Origin: Symbiodinium natans
Lineage: Eukaryota > Sar > Dinophyceae > Suessiales > Symbiodiniaceae
Direction of reading: 5' to 3'
DNA: 44,241 nucleotides
NCBI GenBank assembly: GCA_905221605.1
Contig: CAJNDS010000993.1
Location: 1 to 44,241, forward strand
Each line of letters starts with the position of its first letter. Positions within the stretch are counted from its first letter, which is position 1. This document shows positions 9,906-20,660 of the stretch, piece by piece. The notes beneath the pieces are model-generated. The model was not told where the DNA came from. It ran no database searches and saw only the letters and a list, made by a program, of their open reading frames with translations. The position numbers were made by a program, and so were the translations under genes.

Positions 9906-10569
9906 ATAGGGTCTAAAGGTTTAAGGTTTTTGAGGGTTTATCTCCAAAACCCTCACGCGGCTAGCCCTATAGGGTGTAAACCTTATAGGGTTCACAGGTT
10001 TCGGGTTTAAGATTTAGACATTACCTATAGGAGTAGAACCTTATCACAGGGTTGTGATTTAGGCATTTAAAGCGAAACCCATAGAGTTCTAACTTTAGGG
10101 CTTTAAGGTTTAAGATTTAGGCATTTAAACCTTAACCCTAAACTTTTCAGGGTCTGAACCCTAAAACCCCAAAAAAGCTCAAAGTTTTTTACCCTATAGG
10201 AGCTGAAGGTGTACATGCCCAGACCTTAGGTTTGTAAACCATGAAACCCTAGAGGGTGTAAAGGTTTAAGGTATTTTGAGGGTTTATCTAGAAAAACCCT
10301 CACGGGGTTAGCCCGATAGCGTTACAGCCCTATAGGAATTACAGGGTACTGGTGTATTTATTAAGGTTTAGGCATTGCCAAAAGGAGTAGAACCTTGAAC
10401 CCTGAAGGGTTTGAGGCTTAAATCCCTAAACCTTAAATCCCGTAAGGTTCTTCCTATGTTTGCAGGGCTTGCCTCCTGTGCAGATGCAAAGAGAAAGTAG
10501 AACAAGTACCCACATGGCCACATGATGTATGTATATAGGGTATATGTATTATATATCAAATACAGACAA

Positions 10570-10660
10570 TGGAGAAGGCATAGGGTGATACGAAAAAATC
10601 ATCTGCTGTGAGTCCCCGGGACGCGAGAATACTGTGAGCAGATATCTTTTCACTATTCCT
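10570..10660. repeat. Dispersed repeat with GAGAATACTGTGAGCA core, copy 2
   Basis: Second copy of the sequence at 3700-3860, same orientation, with CATAGGGTGATACGAAAAAA and GCGAGAATACTGTGAGCA. Confidence 0.65.
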
Positions 10661-10794
10661 GAGATCTTCCAACAGGCTGCTAGTAATTGCTCACAAGTAT
10701 CTAGCTGTTCATTCTCACAAGCCCATGAGGTCTTATATGATATTCGTCCAAAGCAACTGCGTATCACATCCTTACTACAACAGTCTTGTTGTGG

Positions 10795-11350
10795 GTGTTT
10801 CAGGCTTGTGTACGTCTCGTAAGCAGAAATGATATAGCATGCTATGGGAACTGTGCTGTTATATCTTAATATGGCGAGCGTTTAGGGTTGGGAGTTCAAG
10901 GGGTAAGCCAGAAAAACTTATACTTTACGGCTGCATTTCTGTTTTTCACGGTGCTTCAGGTGGTTGTACCTCTCCTGGGAAGAAATGCTATTATATAGCA
11001 TGCTACGGTAACTGTGCTGCTATATCTTAATAGAGCGAGGGTTTAGGGTTTTGAGTTAAAGAGGTACGCAAGCCAGCAGGTTTTGTGTAGATACTTTTTC
11101 TGACACATTTTTCAGGTTGTTTCAGGTGGTTGTACGTCTCGTAAGGAGAAACGATATAACATGCTACGGGAGCTGTGTTATCTATTGCAAGTCTCTAAAC
11201 CGGTGGATCTTTGAAGGGGGGGGGGGTAGCTATAACTAAAACGGTGGAACGTGTACTTAGGTATTCAGTCTCAGTTCAGGAAGTGTTCCTGTCATGAGGA
11301 GCCGAATAAAGTTGAAGGGATCCTGTCTATAAAAAGAAGCTAAAACGGTA
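10795..11350. repeat. Tandem ~155-bp repeat, three degenerate units
   Basis: Units starting near 10799, 10953 and 11110 share TTCAGG.GGTTGTAC.TCTC, ATATAGCATGCTA.GG.A.CTGTG and CGAG.GTTTAGGGTT. The block ends in CGGTGGATCTTTGAA and G runs. Its reverse complement occurs at 41905-42195. Confidence 0.8.
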
Positions 11351-11514
11351 GATCTTTGGGGGGGGGATATATGGAGACACACCCCCCCCATGACCTACTC
11401 GTGCCCTGTGCCGTTCTTTGCTACTCTCAGTGGCTGTATCTCGACAAAACAGACCCCACACGGACCACAGGACTGGACGCCGACACGGGCGATACCAAAA
11501 AACGAAAAAAAAAA

Positions 11515-12240
11515 AACTTTTTGAGAGAATGAGGGGGGGATTTTGAAAAAGATTGCTTTTTTGGTTTTGCCTCGCAAAGAGATGGTTTTTCATAGAAAAA
11601 CCAACTTTTCCCTCGTAAAAAGATGGTTTTGGCCTGGCCTGCCTGAGGAAAACCATCTTTTTGCGAGGTAAAAGTTGGTTTTTCTATGAAAAACCATCTG
11701 TTACGAGGCAAAACCAAAAAACAAAAAAAACAACTTTTTGAGAGAATGAGGGGGAATCTTGAAAAAGCTTGTTTTTTGTTAAAAGATGGTTTTTCAGCAA
11801 AACCAACTTTTACCTCGCAAACAGATGGTTTTGGCCTGGTCTGCCTGCGGAAAACCATCTTTTTGCGAGGTAAAAGTTGGGTTTTGGCTCCAAAACCATC
11901 TTTTTACGAGGAAAAAGTAGGGAAAAGTTGGCTTTTCTATGAAAAGCCATCTTTTTGCGATGTAAACCCAAAAACCATCTTTTTCAAGATCCCACCCCCA
12001 TTCTCTCAAAAAGATGATTTTTTGGTTTTTGGTTTTGCCTCGTCAAAGATGGTTTTTCATAGAAAAACCAACTTTTGCCTCGTAAAAGGATGGTTTTGGC
12101 TTGGTCTTCCAAACCATCTTTTTGCGAGGTAAAAGTTGGGAATGTCTCCAAAACAATCTTTTTACAATGTAAAACCAAAAAACCATCTCTTTCAAGATAC
12201 CCACCCGATTCTCTCACAAAGTTGGTGTTTTTGGTTTTGC
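11515..12240. repeat. Array of nested foldback palindromes
   Basis: A near-perfect inverted repeat has arms 11562-11629 and 11648-11714 with an 18-nt loop. Related arms built from CAAAACCATCTTTTTGCGAGG and its complement recur at about 11780-11975 and 12030-12180. Outer motifs TTTTTGAGAGAATGAGG (11517 and 11735) are matched by inverse copies CATTCTCTCAAAAAG (about 11998) and ATTCTCTCACAAAG (about 12210), giving a nested palindrome of about 700 bp. No transposase is present; it resembles foldback or MITE-type DNA. Confidence 0.85.
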
Positions 12241-12374
12241 CTCGTCTTTCTCTCGGGCCGGAAGAGTTCAGCTCAAGTGCAGCTGTCCAGTGGACGGTTT
12301 TCTTTTGAACCAAGGCGTGTCAGCTTGCTTGGAGGCGCTTTCTTTTCAGCGGGAAAAAGTTGGGTTTGGTCAGT

Positions 12375-13440
12375 CTTATATTAATCTCAATAATAGCATT
12401 CCTATTCCTGTCATTTTAGTGAGTCTCCAAGAAATTTTAACGGCAGTCTTAGAAATTTGAATAGGAGCCACATTAAGTCTAACAGGAAGCCTAGAAGTTT
12501 TTAAAACGACCTATTCCTATCTCTTTGTAGTAGGGTTCTTATGAATGTTACTGGGGTTCCTGATAAATTCCTATTCATGTTAAGGAATCCTAACCATCTT
12601 AAAAGGACTCCTCTACCATGAAAAAATATTCTTATGAGCTTTCAGAGGTTCTTATTCAATGCAATAGGATTCCTAATCCTTTTTGAAATAGGGTTCTTAT
12701 GAAATTCAACAAGGTTCTCAATCATTTTGAAGTGGTTTCTTTTAATGTCAATAGGGTTCCTCTGAAGGTTAATCATACTTCTTTGTTTAAGGTTCCAAGC
12801 AGTTCTAATCCTATTCATTCTATTAGGATTCACATTGATTCTAAAAGGAAGCCTAGAAATCCTGAAAAAGAACCACATTGGTTCTTATAGGATTCCTATT
12901 GATCCTATTAACTTTAATAGGATTCCTCTTCATTTTATAAGGACACCTATTAATTTGCAACAGGCTTCTGATGAATTTTACTGGGGTTCCTAATGAATTT
13001 ATTAATGGTCGGACCCTCTTCATTTTAAACAAGTTCCTCTTAATTTGTACTAGGGTTCTTATGAATTGTAGAAGGGTTTCTCATACTTTGATAGGATTAA
13101 ATTTCATTAGAGAAATATTAACAGGATTCCTATTTGGATTTAATGGAATTCCTACATTCCCATGAATTTAAAACGGCTCCCTTTTCATTTTCATAGTCTT
13201 CCTACTATTCTTCATGGGTGGTCCTATAACTTTTCCATTTTAATACTATTCCTATGACGTTTGATAGAGAGTTCCTGTGGCTTGATTGCAAGCCATTTTT
13301 CCTATTAATTCAATAAGATTCCTATTCATTTCAAGAAGAGTCGTATTAATCTTAATAGGGTTCGTATTAATTTTCGTAGCGTTTTCATTCAATTAAAAGG
13401 ATTCTAAATAATTTCACACGAATCCTATGAACCCTTCTAA
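12375..13440. repeat. Degenerate AT-rich ~30-bp tandem repeat
   Basis: A loose unit near AATAGGATTCCTATTCATTTT recurs for about 1 kb (AATAGGGTTCCTCT, TAGGGTTCTTATGAA, TAGGATTCCTCTTCA) with heavy divergence. No coding capacity is evident. Confidence 0.75.
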
Positions 13441-13835
13441 CTTTAGTAAGACCATGTTCAGACTGATCGGACTCCTAGAAATTTCAACGCAATCCACAAT
13501 CTCGAGCAAATTGTCCGGGTCACTTCTGTTGGAGCAATCGCTCCAGCAATTTCTGAGTGGATCATTGCTAGGGCCGGACTTTAAAACTAGTACTCTGATT
13601 GAAGTAAACCAATTCAAAACAAATTAGATGAAGTAACAAGAATCAATCTATTAAGTTAAACTCACGAAATTCATTAAAACACAATTAAGCAAATTCTCTA
13701 AATTAATTAAACTAGTCCATGACCAAACCATGAGGCTACGTCTGTACTAGCACAAAATCTTAGTTGCTGAGTTCATAGGCCCCCCAAAGTGTACACTTTC
13801 AGTTCTATAGCGGTTTGTAGCAGCCCAAAAAGTGA
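13441..13835. other. Unassigned AT-rich intergenic DNA
   Basis: No supported ORF. A locally GC-richer patch near 13490-13580 contains GAGCAATCGCTCCAGCAA, a short imperfect palindrome. Confidence 0.4.
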
Positions 13836-14010
13836 TTATATATATATATATATACAGAAATATCAAGAAACATCTAAAAAAAACAAACAAATATAAACAT
13901 AAATAAAATATATATATGTATATATACATACATACTTATGCTTATATTTATATTCATATTTATATTTATATTTATATTTGGTGCCCCCCCACCCCCCACC
14001 CCCCGCCCAG
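13836..14010. repeat. (TA)n and TATTTA microsatellite with C-rich tract
   Basis: (TA)n at about 13836-13853, mixed AT repeats to 13978, then runs of C. The TATTTATATTTA section followed by C runs mirrors the inverted arrangement at 1591-1700. Confidence 0.85.
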
Positions 14011-14118
14011 GAACCCAGGTCTGACCAGAGATCCAGGATTCAGGATCTCGTTCAGATTCCGGTGTCGATTCAACCTGATTCGGGCCGATTCAACCTGAAT
14101 CGGGCAACCTGAATCGGG

Positions 14119-14199
14119 CGCCGGAACCAAGAACCAAGAACCAAGATTCCCACAAGAACTTTTCCTGGGAGTCTTGGTTCTTGGTTCTTGGTTCCGGCG
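14119..14199. repeat. Perfect 28-bp hairpin
   Basis: Arms 14119-14146 and 14172-14199 are perfect complements built of AACCAAG repeats bounded by CGCCGG/CCGGCG. One G.T pair and a further 5 bp (14148-14152 with 14166-14170) extend the stem, leaving a 13-nt loop. Confidence 0.9.
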
Positions 14200-14899
14200 T
14201 TTGACGGCCAGTAAGATGCAAACTCTTTTCACATGCGGGGCGAGGGGGGGCCTTTGGATCCTTAACAAACTTGTCCATTTTCGCTAAACCTTCAAGCACG
14301 GGACCCCTAAGTCTTCTTCCCTAAATCGTATTCCGTTCCCCAAATCCTATGGCGTAAGCCACGCATAGGGCGGCTGGTCCGCAAAAGTAAGGAGAGAAGC
14401 AAAACCCAAAATCTCGAAAACAATAACCCGAATGTAACCCTGTGGGATTCAAGGTTTTGGGCTTTAGGCTTCACTTAATACCTAAACCTTAAACTCTATA
14501 GGGTTTAAACCCAAAAGGGCTAAGCCCGTCAGGACGTTAGAGATAGCCCCGAAAGGCCCTAAGCCTTTGAAACCCTGTAGGGTTTAAAGGTTGAACTGCC
14601 GACACCTGAAGCTTAAATTCTAATACTTAAAATGCATTTAGACCTGGTCTGGCCATTTTTACCTTCAGCGTCTATGTGTATGTGTACTGTATATATATAT
14701 ATATATACATTTCCAAACTGTTGACGTCAGGGCAAATGGTTCCCTTCTTCCAAAGAATCTCAGAATATGGTCTTTTCTGGTGCGTTTTGTTTTGGGCGCT
14801 TTTGGTTTCAATTTTCCAAGTCTCAGAATATGTGTTGTTTTGGCGTTTGTTTCGGTCAACTAGTGTGTTAGTGGACACGTAGTGCCTGTGTTGCGCACG
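14200..14899. other. Spacer with telomere-like tract and (TA)n
   Basis: Degenerate TTTAGGG-like sequence at about 14440-14600 and a (TA)n microsatellite at about 14690-14708. TCTCAGAATATG occurs at 14757 and 14820. No supported gene. Confidence 0.5.
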
Positions 14900-15555
14900 A
14901 TATTGAATGAATACTATATGAAAGAGGCCAGTGAACTATCCAAAGAATAATTTCTTGGAATTTGTTCTGAGCAATTCGTTCTTTTTCTGGAGTGCTTTTC
15001 TGAATCCAGAGCGCCTGTACTTACTTGTCAAAATATTGAATGAATACCATACGAAAGAGGCTCGGTGATTTTGGTCACTGGTCACTGGAACACTAGTTAT
15101 ATCATAAATTCTCATCTCACATTGCTTCAAAGCACGCTTCTCTGGCATCGCGGGAAAGTACTAGAAAACTATGGAAACTCAGGAAAGTTGTCAAAAAAAC
15201 ATTAAAAGCTAACAAAGTTTATACAAAAAAATGAGAAGCTAAAAAACCAAAACGATAAAATTGTACTCGTTTGGTCCGCTGCGGTTTGGGAGTTTATGCA
15301 GAGTCCAAGTCTTGGAGAATTTTGTATTCTTAAGCTTGTCTTCGGGAATTGTGCACTTTAGAAAACATGTACTACACTTGTGTTATGTAGTACGTCAGCA
15401 GTATTTCATTGCTAAGTAGTGAGAACGGCTTGTATAAACATCAAAATTTAGCGCACGTGTTGCTTGTACTCAAGTAGTAGTTCTTGTTTAAGAATTCTAC
15501 AATGCTAGGAGAACTATGTATTTTCAAGCTTGTCTATGCAAATTGTGCGTTTAGA
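14900..15555. repeat. Two local direct-repeat pairs
   Basis: ATATTGAATGAATAC.ATA.GAAAGAGGC occurs at about 14902 and 15033. GGAGAA.T.TGTATT.T.AAGCTTGTCT followed by AATTGTGC occurs at about 15316 and 15507. The surrounding DNA is AT-rich and non-coding. Confidence 0.6.
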
Positions 15556-16394
15556 CATCTTATATAAGGTACATGGAAGACAAGGAGGGTGTGAGATTTT
15601 GGGGGGAAGTGAATGTGAATATCATACACCGTTTTGATTCTGATGGCTGAAACATTCTGGAGGTCCTCGAGGCGCCGCTTGTACAAAGTCCGGGTGGCTT
15701 TGACCCAGTCCAAGACCTCTGCGCGGCGTCGCACAAGTGATCACAAGTGTCTCAAGAGCAGCACGAAGCGCGCGTAGTCACAGACTTGAGACGCGAGCCC
15801 TTTGCCGAGTTTCCACAGCAGGTTCACAGTCCTAGAACGGGCCAGCCCTACAAAGACTACCATTCCGTGCTACTGTGTCCTCCTCTTTCAAGGGCTTGCC
15901 AGTGATTGGACAGATGCTACCTCAGCGAGCAGCATCGGCGACGACAAGAGCGGGGCGCCGGGGGCGCAGGGGCCGGAAAGTCACGCGATGTGTGGGTTGA
16001 GGGACGCGAAAGACGAGAACATAAACCCCTTAAGGCACAGCAAAAAAAACGAATCCTAGTAACTTCCAAGCAAAAACTCCTCCGCGAAAACTCCAAAAAG
16101 CGAGACCCTGAAAGCCTTAACTAGCTTGCCCTTGGAACGGAATCGGAGGACGCAGTATTCTTTAAAACCGGGGCAGCTTAGAGCGGTAGGTTGTGTAAAC
16201 TGAGCCCGAGCTGGGGTTTTGTTGCATTCAGATGAATGCTTCAACCCGAAGAATATGTCACGCTGTCAGGGTTCAGGTTTTGGGGGAGCGTTGCAGCAGC
16301 ACTTCGTAAGCCCAGCAGGCACCTTGAACCCTTACGGACGTTATCACGGCGCGAACATGGATGCAATGCTCTGGCTGTGGACTCATACTACTAC
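15556..16394. other. Unassigned DNA before the ACT array
   Basis: Short ORFs on both strands without recognisable domains. No clear repeat. Confidence 0.4.
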
Positions 16395-17190
<796 letters not shown>

Positions 17191-19373
17191 ATCCAGAGGT
17201 GGCAGGCCAGCCTGAGGGCGTCACCCTCCTGCAGGCGATAGAGAGCGGGGAGGTCCCGTAACCGGAAAAGATGTCATATGTCAGGTGGCTCAAATGGCGC
17301 AAGGACACTGGAAGCCGGCCACTGACTAAACGGGATGGCATCAACACGACGCCTGAGCAGGAGGCGGCCCTCTGGCGCCGAGTCATGCAGTTTTTGCATG
17401 ACGTGGAAGAAGAGGAAGAAGAAGAGGAGGACGAAGAAGACGATAGCGAGTTGATCCCGGAGGCTGCCGGAGTGGGAGGGGATCCGCCACTGTGGGCGGA
17501 TGTCCACGCCGCGGTAGGTGAACTCGCTATGGTGCCCAGCGGTGCGGCCTTCGTTCCCGAGTCGGCGCCGGGGTCCCGTAAGGCGGGACCGTCCGGTCCG
17601 CCGTCGACAGCGGGGTCCGTGCCGGGCACCGCCGAAAGCCTACAGGCGGAGTTGCGCGCCCTTTACCGTCCCGATCAGGAACCGGTCGCGGACTACTTGA
17701 CGCGCATCTCACGCGTTGTTCTGGCGCTGCGGGCGCATGGTATCGTGGTGGATGTCGGTGCCCTGGATGTCTTGAGCACCAAGGCCACGATCTTGGCCGA
17801 TGAGTTCGGGCAAGTGGGTGGCGATTGGCATCCCACCAAGATGGTCCGGCGCCTGCGGACCAGATTCTCGGTCCCGGCCTTGCGCACAGGCGAGGACCCC
17901 GATGATGCGCACGACAATCAGCAAGAGATTAAGTGCATCGGGGAGCTTATCCTCGCGCTCGGGGGAAAGGAAAGCTCTAGCAAGGAGAAGGTCTGGAGTT
18001 CCCCGTCAGACGTCCCTGCGGGGCTCGTCGGCCTGCAGTCCCGCTCCCCCTGCTGCGTCGGGTGAGCCTGTAGCAGGTCCGTGCCTTAGTGGTTTGCACG
18101 CTGCCCAAGGTTTAGGCGGTGTAGGGGTTGCAGGCGTCCCGTCTGCGGCCCGCGACCAGGGCGCGACGGATGGCGATTCCCCCTTGCGTGCAAAGCTTGC
18201 GGCGCTAGAGATGGAGATCGAAGCGCTAAAGCGAGGTTCAGACGGCGGCAAGATCGCCCGCCGGGTGCTGGAAACGGAGGCGCTGAAAGAGGCGCTTGCC
18301 CAAAAGGGGCGGACAAAGCTCCATAACGACGGTCAAAACTGACCTCACGTGGCCGACGTTGACCGACGACAAGTCGGACGCGCGAGACGTAGTCTTGTTG
18401 TACGAGGAGTTCGAGGACGTCTGCGCTCTCGCCAACAACTGCCGCGGCATGAGTGCGCGGGAGAAGCTGCTTGCCTTGCGCGGGCGCTGCCGCGGTTCAC
18501 GCATGAAGACTTACACCAATGCGTACCGTGCGGGGTGGAAGTCGGGGGAGGTGCTCTCGGACCCGCAAGCAGTTTACGACCGCATCAAGAGCAAGCATCT
18601 CATGTTCGGCGAGTCGCGCGAAGAGCGGGAGGTGCGGGTAGACGGCGAGCATGCCGCCCTCACCAAAGGCAAGCTCACAGGGCACCAGTTCGAGCCCTCT
18701 GTTTGAGGCCTCCATCGCGGATCTGGAGGCGGTCGGACTTGCCCCCGTATCTTCAGAAGGAGATCCGGAACGACAAGAGGTTGTGGCTTGGAGATCCCAA
18801 GGACGGCGGGTTGAGAGGACCGCAGACCTGGGAGGAGTGCCACAAGGTCGTCCTGGAGTACGAGCAGAGGGAAGCTGCTCACAGGGCTGTCTCCCACTCG
18901 GTGTACACCACCGGTTCGCAGGGCGCGGACCCGGCGGTCGCGCTAGCCGAGGCCCAGAAGGAGATCAAGAGCCTCAAGGCCGCCGCTAAGGCCGCTGCGA
19001 AGGGAGCAGCCGCCGCGGCCAAAGCTGGCGCGGACCAGACGTATGCTGCTACGTCGAAGGGAGCCGGCAAGGGAGCGGACAAGAAGATCTGCTTCCACTT
19101 TCGCGACCATGGGAGTTGCCCAAAAGGGGACGCCTGCCCCTATAGCCACGACAAGGAGCTCCGTAAGAAGGCTCTCGCGGCGAAGAGGGGCGAATAGACC
19201 CTTGCCACAGGAAAGGGAAAGGGCAAGGGAAAGGGCGGTGGCAAGCCGAAAGCCAAGGCGAAAGCGAAGGCTGCGGCCAAAGGCGCGGCGAAGCCACCAG
19301 GCACCGTGTGCCCTTTCTTCTCCAAGAATGGGTCGTGTAAGAAGGGAGCGAGGTCCACAACTTGACCACCACC

Positions 19374-20265
19374 TCCGGTGCTTCCATGTCCAACCCTTCG
19401 CCGCGTTCAGTGTCCAGATCGGCAGCTCAGGCGTCCTGGCGGGCGCCTCGGGCGCTGCCGGACAGGGCGCGGTGCGGCAGCACGCGCTAAGGGCGGGCGG
19501 GACAAATTCACCACCTTGGACGATCTCCCCAAGGACTGGTGGAACCTGGCGGACAACGAGCCGGGGGGCTACCGATGGGTTGCGGAAATCCTCATGGATG
19601 GGTCGGAAATTCGGAGCCTTAGCGGCCGCTCGGCGATGCTGGGAGACAGTTTTAGCCAATCCCAAAGATCGGGATGCGTTGCTTGCGGCTTGGACTAAGG
19701 ACCTTGAAGGCCTCACAGGTCAGAGACCTGGACCAGTACTTGGGCGAAGGTACTGAGGTCCCGTGCCCGACGCCGTTCCAGAGCCTGCGGGCCACGCCCA
19801 GGCCGCAGCTGTGCCGACGTGCGTCGTCGCAGCCCTTCCTGTGCGCTGGAGTTTCGGTTGCTCAGGGGTTGTTGGGGTCCCTTTGAGGACACCGACGGGC
19901 TTGCCTCGCATTTTGATTGCGGGGCCGGCAGGCTCGCAGGAACGAAGAAGATCAAGCGCATCAGGGTGGACTTGCTAACCTCTTGCGCCAAGGTCCTCAG
20001 GGAAGCTTCGGGTTTTAGGCCGCAGTTAAAATTTCTAGTGGGGCTTGGGCAAGGCGGGCTAGTCGTCGCCGCCCTTAGATGGCCGTTGGTTGTCGAGCTC
20101 ACTCTCCAGGCCAGAAACCTGCAGCGCAAGGAAGCCAGAGGCCAGAGCTGTAGGGGAGGCGTGGGCGGGCATCAAGGCTGTCTGCGGTACGGCCACGCCT
20201 GTGGCGCACGCAGCAAGGCCACCTAGCGGAGTGTGGGACGGTGCCCACAGGCTGAGCGGGGTTAT
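19374..20265 (+). pseudogene. Continuation of the gypsy-like polyprotein, interrupted
   Basis: Frames change repeatedly, but readable blocks occur in plus sense: the region 19500-19620, then 19950-20110 (RVDLLTSCAKVLREASGF and FLVGLGQGGLVVAALRWPLV) and, in another frame, VGEAWAGIKAV near 20150-20185. These resemble the segment between gag and RT in dinoflagellate gypsy-type polyproteins as I recall them; I cannot assign an enzyme. A protease DTG/DSG triad was not found. Readable plus-sense sequence stops near 20265 and resumes at about 23965, which brackets the antisense copia insertion. Confidence 0.45.
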
Positions 20266-20660
20266 CAGATGAAGGAAGGGTGGACCCAGGCCTCCGATGT
20301 AGCATGTCCATGGCTTCAATGCAGGGCTCACTTGTTTTGCACCACAGCACGATCTGTACTTCTGCTTTGCTGCACGTGTATCTACATGTACCTGACCTTA
20401 CAGGCCTTCCTTGCACATGGCCTTTTGGCCTTCTGCATGCTGGCCACCAAGGCCTTCGAAGTTTGGGCCGGAACGGCCATCCGCTGTGCACCACACCTTG
20501 GCCACCAGTAGGGCACATCTTCACCCCTCCTTGATCTCTCCGTTAGGAGAAGATCACCAGGTTCTATACATTCGCCCCAAAAACTGATTGCACCAAGGTA
20601 AATTCCTTATAAAAGCTGGTTTCGGCCCAGCTTGCCTTCTTGATAAACGCTGATCCGAGC
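20266..20660. other. Presumed 3' non-coding end of the antisense copia element
   Basis: No supported CDS. Two short stem-like segments occur near 20612-20635 (AAGCTGG...CCCAGCTT) and 20650-20665. Because the right end of the copia copy is truncated, no LTR pair exists to fix the boundary. Confidence 0.4.

Larger units (their letters stand above)
8836..10470. repeat. Telomere-derived repeat block, two ~350-bp units
   Basis: Drifted TTTAGGG/CCCTAAA heptamers arranged in a longer unit. Segments 9002-9146 plus 9910-10109 form one unit, and 10110-10420 forms a second with the same order of landmarks (GGGTCTGAACCCTAAAACCCC, AGCTGAAGGT.TACATGCCC, GAGGGTTTATCT, CAAAACCCTCACG-like). The first unit is split by the miniature LTR element at 9147-9905. 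Confidence 0.8.

Noticed and set aside
20233-20511. Plus-strand ORF with a hydrophobic helix (LTLQAFLAHGLLAFCML)
   Set aside because: It lies in the presumed non-coding end of the antisense copia element, with no family match or coding bias that I can see.
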